64,000 nucleotides of DNA from Branchipolynoe longqiensis (Eukaryota; Annelida; Polychaeta; Phyllodocida; Polynoidae). The notes below the pieces were generated by a model. It was not told the origin of the DNA. It saw nothing but the letters and a program-made list of their open reading frames with translations, and searched no databases. Location: positions 38,758,590 through 38,822,589 of the forward strand of contig CM059199.1 in the NCBI GenBank assembly GCA_030323885.1, in the 5' to 3' direction. Shown here piece after piece: positions 44,220-55,082 of the stretch. The translations under genes and the position numbers were made by a program. Position 1 is the stretch's first letter. Every line of letters starts with the position of its first letter.

Positions 44220-45110
44220 CAGCACCAGGAATTGAGGTGGACAGTAGTAGTATTTAAATAATTGTAGTCAATATTTGTCCATCAATTTCTAACATACAAA
44301 TATAAAGTAGTGTTACCTGTGGGCTCGGGTCAGAGGTCTACACTTAGCATATAGAGGCATGACTATATACAGTTTGAAATAAAGTTGTTTACATAATAGT
44401 GCTTTGGTCATGATTGAAAGTGGTCACAGCAACAAGGGCACATGCACAAATAGTCTGGCATCCATGCATAGTGCTCTCAGGCATATACATTACACATGAA
44501 GGGTAGGGTGCAAGGAGAGATTTATAATTCTGACGGGTGAGTCAGACCAGTCAAGTTTGTACTGGCAGACCATGCATATAGAGGGCAGTCAAACAGTCAA
44601 TTTGCAGATCCAAACCAGATCAAAGGTTTGGGCCAGTGGACTGACATAACCCAATAGCAGATTCCAAAGAAGAATCAAGGTGCACAGTATTTGTACATAA
44701 GTAAGGGTAGTAGTGCAGATATTCAATGTATGCCCATCGTATGTATAATAACCTGTATACATGAAACAGTGTGGCCTGTGGGCCAGGTCAGAGGTCACAG
44801 TGTTTGCCAATAACATATAGAGCATTGAGTACATAGAGATGGGATCATAGTCATAGACAGTAGAGCCTTAGTTGTGTCCAGTGTTAAGGTCAGGTGCCAG
44901 CATTGATGATCACAACCATAAGGGCATATACACACAGAGTATGAAATACATCAGTGTGTGTATCCAGGTGCATACACTGATCATGTATGCTGGTTATGCA
45001 TGTAAAAGGAAATTGAATAGGTAATTGGCAGATGAGAACTCAAATAAGGTTTTGATCAGCGGACTACATAACCCAAATTGTAGATTGATGGTGCACTTAG
45101 CAGGCTAGTC
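44220..45110 (+). repeat. Diverged tandem duplication, ~460-bp unit
   Basis: CCTGTGGGC-C-GGTCAGAGGTC occurs at about 44317 and 44775. Further shared blocks are CACAACCATAAGGGCATA/CACAGCAACAAGGGCACA, CATAACCCAA and CAGATCAAAGGTTT/CAAATAAGGTTT. No open frame of note. Confidence 0.55.
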
Positions 45111-46110
45111 TACTTGCTGTTACAGAGTCCAGTGACTGAGATGATGCGTCAGTGAGTTTTGGTCATGATGATCCTGATGCTGCACTCCTGGAGTCCTGGC
45201 ATTGGTTACAGTGTCATACAGGGTGGCAATCTTTTCTGGCTTTGGCATCGGCAGTGGTGATGGTGATGGGCAGAGACATTCGTGATGGGCAGCTATGGTG
45301 GTGATCGGCGGTGCTCATGAGCATGCTCTTCTGGATGGAAAGTGGGAGAAAATTGTCAGTATTTTGATTCTAGATTGCCTAGATCCCAACCATATAATGG
45401 AATATGATGCAAACTCAAAAGGTACACGTGTGATTTTATTTTTTAAACCAACAACACAGGCAGAATTACAAGAACATAGTTGAGGTAAGCAGTCAAGTAC
45501 TAGTGGTTAAGATAGTGTTGTATGATACCAGTACATAGTGGATTAGACTATCTAAATAGTAGTTGGTAAGGTAGTGCAAATGAGAATTTATTTTATTTCA
45601 TTTTTATCTTTATTTTTTATTTAAAGAGGGGTCATGACAACTGTACAGTTGATTGGAACAGTCAAATGCTGGTTGGCAATATAGTGCTGCATATGCAACC
45701 ATTACACAGTAGATTGAGACAGTTAGGAGCTAGATGACAAGCTAGTGTAGAAGAAGATCATAAATCTACTCAGCTTCGGGATGTGCCATGGTGGCGGGGC
45801 CTTCCGAGTTGTTTGTCAATAGTAGGATGGCCCTGCCGTCTTGGTGATCTGCTTGGCCCAGTACTGCTTAGGATGTAGGTTAACATGGCATTCATCACTG
45901 GGCCGTACATAGTAGTGATGATACGTCTGATTAAAGTAGGCATGCACTCCGTCGTTGTCCAGGTGGCCTATATACATCCAAATGAATGATCACCCAAGTG
46001 TCTAATATATTGTTCCTGCTTTCCTCAGTCGGTTGTGTGATGTTGTTTGTGGAATTATCTGCTTTTTCCGTCGACCAGTTTTGCTTTATTTATCATGGCT
46101 TGTGCCACCC
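45111..46110. other. No recognised gene
   Basis: A 62-residue ATG-initiated open frame (45295-45483, plus) has no recognised domain. A TTTTATT-rich stretch lies at 45593-45625. Confidence 0.35.
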
Positions 46111-46119
46111 CTATTATTG

Positions 46120-46793
46120 TCTCACTTAGCTGCCAATGCCTGTCCCAGTTTATTGAGCCCACTATACGAAATATGTGTTGTTGGTCGCTTCATTTAGTTT
46201 AATGTGGCCAGTAGCCACAAGCATGTCCGCCAAGTCAGGATCTTGATCAAACTTTTGGTCAATGACCGTTGTTAGGATGGCTTCTCTGCTGTGTCACCAT
46301 TCAGCCGATTCTGGTATCTGCTCCGCAATGCGCTTTGCTTCCATTGGGGTTTGGGCAGCCAGCACCTGACCCAGTTTTTCCTTGTCATTTGCCAAGTGTC
46401 ATTTTGCTGCGTGGAGGCAGTGTTTGGCTGTTGGATAAACAGCATTGTTATCACTGATCGGCGAAGGGTGGAAGTTGGAAAGGGATGAGTGTTCTGAGTG
46501 GAAGTAAAGTTCCTCATGTATCTCAACTGTTTTACGTTCGATAGTGAGAACTTTTCTGGGAGGGTGATAGCATGCTTAAAGTTGTGACCATCTATCAAAA
46601 TGCCGTCGCTGTGCACTAACTTCCACACAACTACTTCTTGGAAGTACTTGCGTGTGGTATGGGTCACATCATCATTAAGGTAGCTGCCAGCATATCGATC
46701 TGACTTGTTTACCTTGGCCCGAGCAAAGTAGAAGGCGTTTCTATCAAGTACAGTCTTGAATATGATCATGATTGGTCTGGGTCTGGTGGCCAT
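46120..46793 (-). pseudogene. Decayed LINE-ORF1-like domain joined to a NADAR domain
   Basis: The minus strand first encodes an open segment (46793 to about 46560) resembling the RNA-binding part of LINE ORF1 proteins: RPRPIMIIFKTVLDRN near residues 4-19, then LNDDVTHTTRKYFQE. After a one-base frameshift near 46560, a second frame continues with FHSEHSSLSNFHPSP, YPTAKHCLHAAK, EAKRIAEQIPESAEW, KFDQDPDLADMLVATG and NEATNN, the ordered motifs of a NADAR (YbiA/RibX, DUF1768) domain. In-frame TGA codons interrupt it at AAK*HLA and AEW*HS, and a further frameshift precedes SGLNKLGQALAAK, the expected end of the domain. NADAR proteins hydrolyse N-glycosidic bonds of riboflavin intermediates or ADP-ribosylated bases; catalytic competence here is lost. 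The upstream end abuts a SINE, so the 5' part is missing. It is probably a dead mobile-element ORF, though a host-gene relic cannot be excluded. Confidence 0.65.
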
Positions 46794-46842
46794 GTGAGAT
46801 TGATGTCTTGGTTGATGGTTGATTGATGGTTGATTAGTTGAT

Positions 46843-46985
46843 GGCGTCTTTACATTCTAGCAACATCTAAAGTCATATCAGGACGGAACCGCCTTGTAAC
46901 AGTACACGCTCGTGGTGATTGTATAGTGTTGCCCTCCTGGAATACCGTGCCACTGGCACCATGAGTCCGTCACAGTCAGTGAGGT
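46843..46985 (-). mobile_element. SINE (family A), 3' half
   Basis: Tail TCTAGCAACATCTAAAGTCA through TGGCACCATGAGTCCGTCAC. It truncates the NADAR pseudogene at its 5' side. 46986-47431 is otherwise GT-rich unassigned sequence. Confidence 0.7.
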
Positions 46986-47431
46986 GGGAGGGGAAGTAAT
47001 TCCGGTAAAATCCAGGACTGTGTGACTGATATACTGACCGGATATGATGGTTTCTGTTATTTATTAATAATGGTAACCATTTCAATGTTATTCCTATTTC
47101 GTTTGATGGCATGCACTGTAGTTCCATCGTGGGTTGATAGGTGTGTGGGTGGTGTATGGCGGTGTGTAGTGTGTGCTATATGTATGTGTATGTGCAGTGT
47201 GTTCTGTACTGTATGGTGGGGTGTGGGGTTGGTTCGTGTGGTGTATGATGGTGTGTAGTTTGTTGTGTGTATATGCCTATGTGCAATATTTTCTGTATTA
47301 TGTGTGGTATCTTATGCAAATATTATTCTGCGAACGTTCTAGAAGGTATTGGTTGGTACAGCTGGAGCTGCCTGGAATGGACCTGAGTCTGTGTTAATGG
47401 TGGTGCATTGGTCAGCCTGGGGGGCATATAG

Positions 47432-47750
47432 CTGGGCCGCGTTCAGGGTCCGTCTCGGAGGCGCCTTGGAGATGGCCATGACGTCACGCTACTTTGAACG
47501 GCAAAAGGAGTTTGTTGTCTCGAAAACGGCTGCACCCATAGGTGGCGCCCATTTGCAATAGAAAAGCTGCGCTGTGATTGGCTGAAACCACTGAATACGG
47601 CAGGCATTTTCGAGGCAATTTTTATCTCCAGTCTGAAAATGGAGGCGTCTCCGAGACGTCGCCGAGACGCACTCTGAATGCAAATAGGCCAAAAAGCATC
47701 ACGGAAACGTCCCCGTGGTGCCTCCGAGATGGACCCTGAACACGGCCCAG
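47432..47750. mobile_element. 319-bp MITE with ~34-bp inverted ends
   Basis: Left CTGGGCCGCGTTCAGGGTCC and right GGACCCTGAACACGGCCCAG continue as near-perfect complements for about 34 bp (TCTCGGAGGCGCC against GGTGCCTCCGAGA). The interior repeats CGAGACG. It has no coding capacity. A target duplication could not be fixed. Confidence 0.7.
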
Positions 47751-47919
47751 GTGGCAGAGGTGCTCTTGGCCAGTTGGTCACAGGACTTCTGTTATGTATG
47801 GTGGAGCATGTGGGGTATGGGGGGGGTGGTGTTCTGTGTAGTGTGTTCTGTGATGTATGGTGGACGGCGGCTGCAATGTATATGGTAGTGCATGGCATGT
47901 GTATGATGTTGTCTGATTT

Positions 47920-48095
47920 GTGACATGTGACATGTGAGACGTAACGTGTGATATGTGTCACGTGACACGTGACACATGACATTCTACGTGTGACTGTCAA
48001 GCGTGACATGCGGCATGACGGGTGACATATGACGTGTGACACGTGACGTATGACGTGTGACGTGACGTGTGGCGCATGACTTGTGACGTGTATGA
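47920..48095 (+). repeat. Degenerate GTGACRT heptamer array
   Basis: Repeated GTGACATGTGACATGTGA and CACGTGACACGTGACAC words, rich in CACGTG and TGACGT. Looks like an expanded simple repeat. 48096-48490 shows nothing recognised. Confidence 0.7.
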
Positions 48096-48490
48096 TGTAC
48101 GGGGTTGTAGTGTATCCATGGGAGCTATCTGGGGGTGAGTGACACTGAAATAGGACCCCATCCTCGACTAAGTAGGGCGACTGCAGTGGGATCGATCTGT
48201 TCGAAGGCTCTAGATTGGGTGCCCCTGAGACACCCCGCCGCGAATCCACGGCCCGTGCCAGTGTCACTACACAATTTGCCATCACGGTTCACCGGTTCTA
48301 CTCCTCCACACGGACAGAACGCATCTATCAGTACGGGCCTGGCCGCCAATTTGTAAAGGCCAACGTACAATGCGGACAGACACATGCACACATGCCCATC
48401 TATCTGATGGACGCAACCGATGTCATTCATAATCATATAGTACATGCCTACACAACCCATATATATATAGTTATATATTTATATATTTGT

Positions 48491-48611
48491 ATATATATAT
48501 GAAGAGCTCTTTCCCAAAGGCAATAAGCGGCGATCCAAAAAATGAGTTTGCACTGCCACTCCCAGTGCCAAGTTTGTCGATCATGTTTTGGAAAAGAGCA
48601 TTCAATATATA
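48491..48611. mobile_element. Short foldback element (ATATATGAAGAGCTCTTTCC ends)
   Basis: The left end ATATATATGAAGAGCTCTTT is the inverted complement of the right end GGAAAAGAGCATTCAATATA, about 120 bp apart. A partial second copy is at 49120-49175 (TATGAATAGCTCTTTTCCAA). Confidence 0.55.
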
Positions 48612-48891
48612 TGAAGAGCTCTTCATATATGTGATGTATAAAACTTATGTGAGTATAAAGGCGCGTAAGGGAATATCCCCTACTGGCCACCCTGTTTCTG
48701 TGTACTACTTTATGGGTGGCCCCTCCCCTGGGTGGGACAGCTGGCGCCAACCCCCCAGCCAGTGCCGCGAATACTGTCACTCGCGCACTGGAATTTTTAT
48801 TTTATTAGGCTAGGGCATCATATCCCCTAAGCCAGAGAATATATCATCTCAACCCACTTCCTTGTCTTGTCTTATCATTGTACTGTAGCAA

Positions 48892-48897
<6 letters not shown>

Positions 48898-48941
<44 letters not shown>

Positions 48942-48950
48942 GAACTCTTC

Positions 48951-49001
<51 letters not shown>

Positions 49002-49005
49002 CAGT
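48898..49005. repeat. (AT)n microsatellites around GAAGAACTCTTCATATAT
   Basis: Two long AT runs separated by a palindrome related to the foldback ends. 48612-48897 and 49006-49119 have nothing else recognised. Confidence 0.9.
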
Positions 49006-49196
49006 CGAGTGTAAAGCCCCGCGCAGGAGGTGATCGGTGCATGCCGGGACCCCCAACCCCGGTGGGTGGGGGTGGGGGGCACTCCAGATCTTATTACATG
49101 CGATAACGGTCTTATCACTATCAATATATATGAATAGCTCTTTTCCAAACCATGATCTACAAACTTGTCATTGGCATTGGATACAAAATTATCCAA

Positions 49197-50159
49197 TGGT
49201 GCTGTCACATTATGACGTTTCTCACCAATGCGCGTCAACGCGTGCTGACGTGTTGCCTTTTTGGGCGAAACGTCGGCACATGTCGGGATGCGTTACCGGT
49301 GCGTTACGAACACGTTACCGGTGCGGTGGTACACGTCAGTACATGTTGAGTGACAGCAACGTGTGGACCCACAGATTGGCACGCGTCGGGCCGCATCAAA
49401 CGTTTTGTGCATGCACAAAACTTTCGATGCGCGACAACGCGCGTCAACGTGTTGGGTTGCGCGTTACGGGCGTGTTTGCAGCATGTCAATGCATGTTATG
49501 AGCGCTTTGCCGGACTGCTTGTGCCAAATTGATCGACGTTGACAGATGTTGACAAACGTTGGCCATTTTTCCCCAAACTTCAAGCAGTCCGTCAACACGT
49601 CGGTAACATTCCATCGACGTGTAGTGGTGCGCTATTGGCATTGCGCCAGCATTTCTCGACACGTTGGACGTGTTGCTGGCATGTCTGGACGTGTTCCTGG
49701 CGCCTCTGGACGTGTTCCTGGTGCATCTGGATGTGTTCCTGGCGCGTCTGCCACACACCTAACGTTTCCCTGCGCTCTGTCAACTTTTGGTCAGCGTTTT
49801 GGCTTTGAGTATATAATGGCACCCGTTAATGACGCGCCACCCTCATGCTGTCAACACGCCGACAGCATGCCAACAGCATGCCGATAACACGCTGATAACA
49901 AGCTGGGAACCTGCCGACCCTGATTAACGCGCTGTTGACATGCTGATAACATGCTGGGAACTCGCTGGCGGGACGTTGACACGTTGTTCTGTCACACGTC
50001 AAAACCTGTTGACCGCGCTCTAATAACACGCTACTAAGAAGCTACTAACACGCTGTGCGCCGTCAAACTTTCACCCAAAACGCCGAAAAGTTGGATGCGT
50101 TGACAACATTTTGTGTTTGGCAGCACGCCGGTGAGAAACATTGTAATGTGACAGCACCA
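49197..50159. mobile_element. Large MITE of a TGTCACATTATGACGT family with 21-bp minisatellite
   Basis: The inverted ends are TGGTGCTGTCACATTATGAC at the left and the complement of TGGTGCTGTCACATTACAAT at the right, both followed by GTTTCTCACC. They resemble the CCCTGTCACACTACGACGT ends of the MITEs at 5.5 and 37.8 kb. The CpG-rich interior contains four 21-bp units (GACGTGTTCCTGGCGCCTCT-G, about 49667-49750). No transposase. Confidence 0.7.
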
Positions 50160-50229
50160 TTAGTTTTGTATGGATACTTTTGTGTTTTCATTTAGGTTCC
50201 AGCGAAACGTGATAGTCGTGCCCGGGTAG

Positions 50230-51216
50230 GATGGGCGGGATTCAAGGATAGTTTGCAGACTACCTCTCCATATACACTGATGGTTTGAATGACCAGGTAG
50301 CTGCGGCGGCAGTCTGCCGACGGAGATAACATTTGCATAAGCTTGCCTGATCAGAGCTTGACTTTCGCTGCAAAAGCCTGAGTCCTACTTCTCGCGTTGG
50401 AGTCTGTCAAGGTATCCAACCACACTAACTATGTTATATACAGTGATTCGTTTTCATGACTCCTGGCTGTTGCTAGACTGAAAATGGATCACCCTATTCT
50501 AGCAACAGTCAATTATACAATGAACCAACTGGCAACAGATGGGTATGATATCCAGCTGTGCTGGGTGCCTGGCCATGCCGTGTCTGATCCTTCACTCTGA
50601 TCTGAAACCACTAATACCCACCCACATCAAATCCAAATGGCAACATGAGTGGGATGAAAACATTAATAACGTTAAAGAAATTGAACCATCTGTGGGGAAA
50701 ACCACCACATACTCATGCGGGAGGTCGGCGGGACCAAGTGGTCCTTAGCCCTGCCATATTGGCCACTTGTGGCTTACACATGCTTTTCTGCTCAATTGGG
50801 AGCCTCCCCCTGAATGTATTGGGTGTCAGTCCCCACTGACACTCAAACACATTTGACTAAGTTGTGTTGACTTTTTGGCACTGTGCCAACAAGTTTACAC
50901 GGCAGACAGCATGCATGACCTTTTTACTGAAGTAAAACAAGAAAACACTTTAGCCTTTTGTGGTGGTCTGTACCACCTCATGTAGTTTGCTAAATAAATT
51001 CTAGCAATTATTAATCAAACTTTTCTTTTTTTATGGGAATTTACTTCCCTCGGCCACAAACATATAATTTAGAGCTTTTTAATTTAATGAGTGTCTATTG
51101 GCACACAATTGATTGTCTGCTTGTACATGTAAACGTGGTGGTTTGAACAAAAAACTAACATTTCTTGCCGTGAATATGGTCTAGGCTGCCGACACCAATC
51201 AATCAATCAATCATTG
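50230..51216 (+). pseudogene. 5'-truncated LINE: RNase H domain and 3' end
   Basis: YTDGLNDQVAAAAV near 50273 and, one frame away, IYSDSFS near 50436, LLAVARLKMDHPIL and CWVPGH near 50562 match the ordered motifs of an RNase H domain, with the catalytic Asp in YTDG and YSD. A cysteine/histidine-rich C-terminal tail is recognisable in shifted frames (GRRDQVVLS at ~50720, TLKH-like at 50835, DSMHDLFTEVKQE at 50905). There is an in-frame TGA after FS plus frameshifts. The 3' end is GCTGCCGACACCAATCAATC with (AATC)n, typical of LINE tails. RNase H after reverse transcriptase points to an I-type clade; the polymerase part is absent. Confidence 0.65.
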
Positions 51217-51750
51217 TCTTCACTGAGCACCCGAGATGCATCTGCCTTTCTCCACTTCGTAGCCATGGCTGGGAGACTGTAAGTAAAACCAAAGTCTGGT
51301 CAGGCATTATTCAACTGAATATCACACGGATAATTAGAGTATAATTATACAAGGTGTGTATTATGACGTTAAAATAGTTTTTAACACAGGGATGTGCTTA
51401 ATCGACACTTGTAGGATGACGCTAAGGAATACTGATCCAAACAAGGGGTAGGGACAAGTATTGCGGTACCCTCCCACACTCTCTGTCCTATAAACTTCTC
51501 CCACTGTGGCTTTCTCCACCAACAAGTTGCAGAAAATACAATAGAACTCGGCGGTACGCCTTATTAATAATAATAATAATAATTGGGGAATCCCAGGAAT
51601 TAATCATAGCGAAAACTGCCGGATCTACTCACAAAAGTCCTCCCGTTGTGAGATGATTATGGTAATTGCTGGACCTGGATGTGCTTCCTTTTCCCTGGAC
51701 TAGGAGTAGCCAGAGGCGTAGTACCGAGGTAATAAATATATATATATATA
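51217..51750. other. No recognised gene
   Basis: Includes a (TAA)n run at 51565-51582 and a TA run at 51737-51750. Confidence 0.45.
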
Positions 51751-51754
51751 GAGC

Positions 51755-52082
51755 AGACGGGATGGCCGAATGAGTTAGAGCGTCCGTCTCCCGTGTTGGT
51801 GGATCGTGGGTTCGAACCCTGGTCGATTCAAACCAATGACTTAAACAATGATACTTGTCGCTTCCTAGCCTGGAGCTCGGAATTAATAGGATAGAACAAG
51901 GACTGCTTGGCTCAGTGTCAGGATAATGTGACTGAGTGGGATATCAGGTCATGGTGCTGACAGCATGGTCTTCCAGTGGGGCAGCACTATAAAGTCACCA
52001 TTAGTGCGCACTGTCACAAGTCGGTACCCGTCTAATCTGACCTTAGATATTGCTAGGACATAAAACAACACCAAACAAACAA
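51755..52082 (+). mobile_element. Best-preserved full-length SINE (family A)
   Basis: Head GACGGGATGGCCGAATGAGT with TAGAGCG and box B GGGTTCGAACCCT are intact, as is the entire body to CTAGGACATAAAACAACACC. Use this copy as the family reference. It sits inside a TATATA tract that continues to 52152, so the target duplication is hidden. Confidence 0.9.
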
Positions 52083-52084
52083 AC

Positions 52085-52128
<44 letters not shown>

Positions 52129-52152
52129 TATATCTATATATATATATATATA

Positions 52153-52682
52153 TGTTGTTTTCTGTAGCGAGCGACATGCTTAACGGGAAGTGTTCCGTCA
52201 GACCAAAACACCGTACTGCAGCCTCCGGTTGGGTGTCACAATGAAACATTAATAATACCGTGGATGAGTGTGATAAGTATACTTTGTCATGTTTATTCAC
52301 GCGTATATCCTCGATATGCTGGTGTAGGTGAAGTGCAGTGCCTCCCCCTGGTGTTCTCGGATGGTATCGAATCATTGGTTCCGGTGGGTTCGAATCCGCT
52401 AGGTGGCGCCTCCACCCCCCTCCTCCTCTCCTTCCCTGTGGTTCTGGAATCGGTGGACCCACTTCTGCCTCGGACCTCACCGGAACCACTCGCCTCCCTC
52501 CCCTGCTCTGCCTGTGTTTTTAACATTTTTTAAATATTATTAGCTATATGTATTTGACTCATTGACTAAATATTGCAACTTGGTAGGGCGCCTTGCCCAG
52601 CCTAAAGACAGTCATGCAACAAGCGTTTGTAAAATAAATACTGTACTTGCCCTTTTGTTGTTGGGTTGCTGCCTTCACTACA
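52153..52682 (+). mobile_element. Possible solo LTR
   Basis: Begins TGTTGTTTTCTGTAGCG and ends CTTCACTACA. An AATAAA near 52634 is followed by a T/G-rich stretch, as in an R-U5 region. No target duplication, partner LTR or internal domain is visible. The segment includes CT-rich sequence at 52410-52510. Confidence 0.3.
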
Positions 52683-52688
52683 CTAGCA

Positions 52689-52757
52689 TAATCCTGTCCC
52701 TATATGACCTTATATGTTGACAAGACGTAAACCTACACAACACAACAACCAAACACA
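52689..52757 (+). mobile_element. SINE tail fragment (family A)
   Basis: CCTGTCCCTATATGACCTTA and GTTGACAAGACGTAAACC. 52758-53010 has nothing recognised. Confidence 0.5.
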
Positions 52758-53019
52758 CACATCACGACAAACATATGCGTATATGTGAATATATAATACT
52801 GCAGGGCCTAGCTTGGGAATTTCAGGTGGCATGCAGATATGGCATAAAACGCCATTGGAATATGTGATCGAATAAAACACTACAAACCATCATATATTTC
52901 AATTAACAACTATTTATTTGTAATTGTATCTGCGCATATAGAAGATATGCACGTGTCAATGTATCGTTTTATTTGCGGAAGACAAGCGGTGGATTGCTAG
53001 CGAACTGAACGTGTCCTTG

Positions 53020-53150
53020 TGAGACGGGGAGTGGGGTTGTGGGTTTGGGTGTATTTGTGGGAGTGCGGGGTGAGTGCCGGTGCTGAGGACTGAGGGCGGA
53101 GGGCGGGGGGTGGGTGACGGGGGGTGGGACCAGGGGAATGATTTCTGCCG
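53020..53150 (+). repeat. G-rich low-complexity tract
   Basis: GGGAGTGGGGTTGTGGGTTT and GGAGGGCGGGGGGTGGGTGA with many G runs. The stretch 53150-53390 is GC-rich and open in several frames but unrecognised. Confidence 0.7.
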
Positions 53151-53399
53151 ACCAGTCCGGATTCGATCTGAGCGGTGATGCATGGTTTTCTAACGCTGTC
53201 CGCCATTCGCGACCCCGCCCCCGGTGCCCTCTCCCATATTCTCGGGCTTATTAGGGAGGAGGTGCCTGGGCGCGTCGAGGTGATAAGGGCGTTCGGTTGG
53301 AGGGGCGGTGCGGAGGCGGGAGGGGGGATGGTGGATGAAAGGGGTGAGGGACGCGGGTGGAGTGGGATTGGTGGTAAAGGTACTGGTAGAGTAGGTAGA

Positions 53400-53695
53400 G
53401 ATGCGGGGGAGGAAGAGGAAAGAGGAGAGGGAGAGGGATATGGAGGGAGAGGCTGTGAGAGAGGGAGAGGGAGAGGGATTGGAAAATAGAGAGGGAGAGG
53501 GAGAGGGAGAGAGTGGGAGAGGGAGAGGGAGAGGGATATGGAGGGAGAGGGTGTGGGAGAGGGAGATGGATTGCAAGAGGGAGAGGGAGAGAGTGGGAGA
53601 GGGAGAGAGAGAGGGAGTGGGTGAGGGAGAGAGTGGGAGAGGGCGAGGGAGAGGGAGAGGCCGAGGAAGAGAAGGAGAGTGGGAGTGGGAGAGGC
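53400..53695 (+). repeat. (GAGAGG)n purine tract
   Basis: Almost pure A/G repeats of GGGAGA and GGGAGAGAGTGGGAGA on the plus strand, with mirror symmetry. Long open frames on the minus strand are Pro/Ser/Leu repeat artefacts. Confidence 0.95.
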
Positions 53696-53785
53696 AGTGA
53701 CATGAGTGTGCACTGTCACAAGTCAGCACCTGTTCTGATATGAGTTAGATGTTGCAAGGAGATACAACTCCAACAACCATCGACA
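53696..53785 (+). mobile_element. SINE tail fragment (family A)
   Basis: GTGACATGAGTGTGCACTGT to GGAGATACAACTCCAACAAC. Confidence 0.65.
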
Positions 53786-54013
53786 TCAAAGCAGTCCTGA
53801 GGGGATACAACACCACATGGCCCATGACTGGCTTTCTCGATGCAGAGATAAAAATACCTGGATGGACACCTCCTGAGGGCAATGATGTAATCGGACATGC
53901 ACATCAATAGTGGCTGGAAGGACCTAACTTGGAGCGTGACTGCAGCCTGCTTAGATCTATCCTGATAGCATGTTCAAGGGGTTCGCTATTTTATTTTTGT
54001 GTCGTGCTCGTGA

Positions 54014-54075
54014 TGACAATCCTGATATGACCTTAGATGTTGTCAGGACATACAACTCCAACAACCACCCCACCA
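54014..54075 (+). mobile_element. SINE tail fragment (family A)
   Basis: GACAATCCTGATATGACCTT to CAACTCCAACAACC, directly before the TRIM LTR relic. 53786-54013 has nothing recognised. Confidence 0.65.
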
Positions 54076-54079
54076 GTTT

Positions 54080-54200
54080 GCCTAGAGTAGAATTCCGAAC
54101 GCAAACATCTTGCCATTCCACGGCTAGTGTGGTATACCATTACACTACTTAGGATCCCTGATGCAATCATATTATCCCTGCCTAGCTGTCTACTCCAAAT
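54080..54200 (-). mobile_element. Decayed LTR of the tRNA-bearing TRIM
   Basis: CGAACGCAAACATCTTGCCA, GTGTGGTATACCATTACACT and CTTAGGATCCCTGATGCAAT align with the tRNA-like part and following LTR block, with many substitutions. The outer ends are lost. Confidence 0.55.
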
Positions 54201-55030
54201 GTCACCAGAACTAGCAATTTATAATCAGCAATTACCTTAAACTATAGTAACGTAGATTATATAGATCAATTTGATATATTTATTTAAGGATATATGCTGG
54301 ATGGAAACTCAAACCAATGGGATTATGCAACTTTAATCAAGAAAATGATTGTTCCACCAGAATGCTAGCATTTGAGAGAACACCAGCTCTGTGCTGTGAC
54401 GCCGAATTAGGATGAGGAATATTCACATTGGCTTTAGACCTAATTCAAAACATAGCTAGGAATCTAATTCATTAAAGATGTAATATCGGACTGATAATCA
54501 TTAGAGAGAACAAATCCTTCTGAGAGCACTCCTGTGAGCACACCAAACGCAATGCCAACACTTCGGGGCTATAATTTATCAGGTGGATTTATTTTCCCGC
54601 CAAATTTCTCCGCGCTCCGCGGTGTGGCCGGTGAAAAATGTCATCTGGTGCGAAATCTCATTAAAACCTCATATTATTTCATTGAAACTTGTGCAACTGT
54701 CTCCCAGTGAACTTCATGATATCATTAATTGCCTCCCTTGCCCGTTCTAATGAGGGTGGCTGTCACCTGAGTAGCGGAACGGTGGTGATGTATTTCTCAA
54801 CCACCAGGCCGAACCCGATGGGGTTCCCATGAACATTATCAAGTTGAATAGTTAACTGTATCTAATGGGGACCATCTTAGACTTGGGAATTGCTATTTGA
54901 TTGTGTCATTAACCTATTGATCATTATCTATGTCGTTATCAAATGCGCATCAACTCACCTCTCCGAGTATGGAGCCTCTCACATCTTCAGGGAATATTAT
55001 ATTAGGGGAATGATCTGGGTGAAGGCTGTG
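54201..55030. other. Unique sequence, no gene recognised
   Basis: No repeat family found. 54560-54800 is comparatively complex, with ATTAAT/TCTAATGAG words and a CACCTGAG element. No exon or RNA could be supported. Confidence 0.4.
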
Positions 55031-55082
55031 TGATTGCTTGCTTGTTGGACTGTTATGTCCTCGCAACATCTAAGGTCATATG
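55031..55082 (-). mobile_element. SINE tail fragment at the transposon border
   Basis: TTATGTCCTCGCAACATCTA followed by AGGTCATAT. The DNA transposon begins immediately after it. A plus-strand SINE tail starts at its other border (58227). Confidence 0.6.

Noticed and set aside
46272..46560. C-terminal half of the 173-residue open frame as a genuine ORF1 tail
   Set aside because: The overlapping frame carries the NADAR motifs, so this part is an out-of-frame reading after a frameshift.
51756..51825. tRNA-Ser/Leu gene
   Set aside because: It is the head of a SINE present in dozens of copies with a shared 3' body.
52153..52682. Confident call of an LTR retrotransposon
   Set aside because: TG...CA ends and AATAAA are present, but there is no target duplication, second LTR or coding interior; kept only as low confidence.
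52997..53729. Ser/Pro/Leu-rich open frames up to 240 residues
   Set aside because: Complement of a GAGAGG purine tract; low complexity only.
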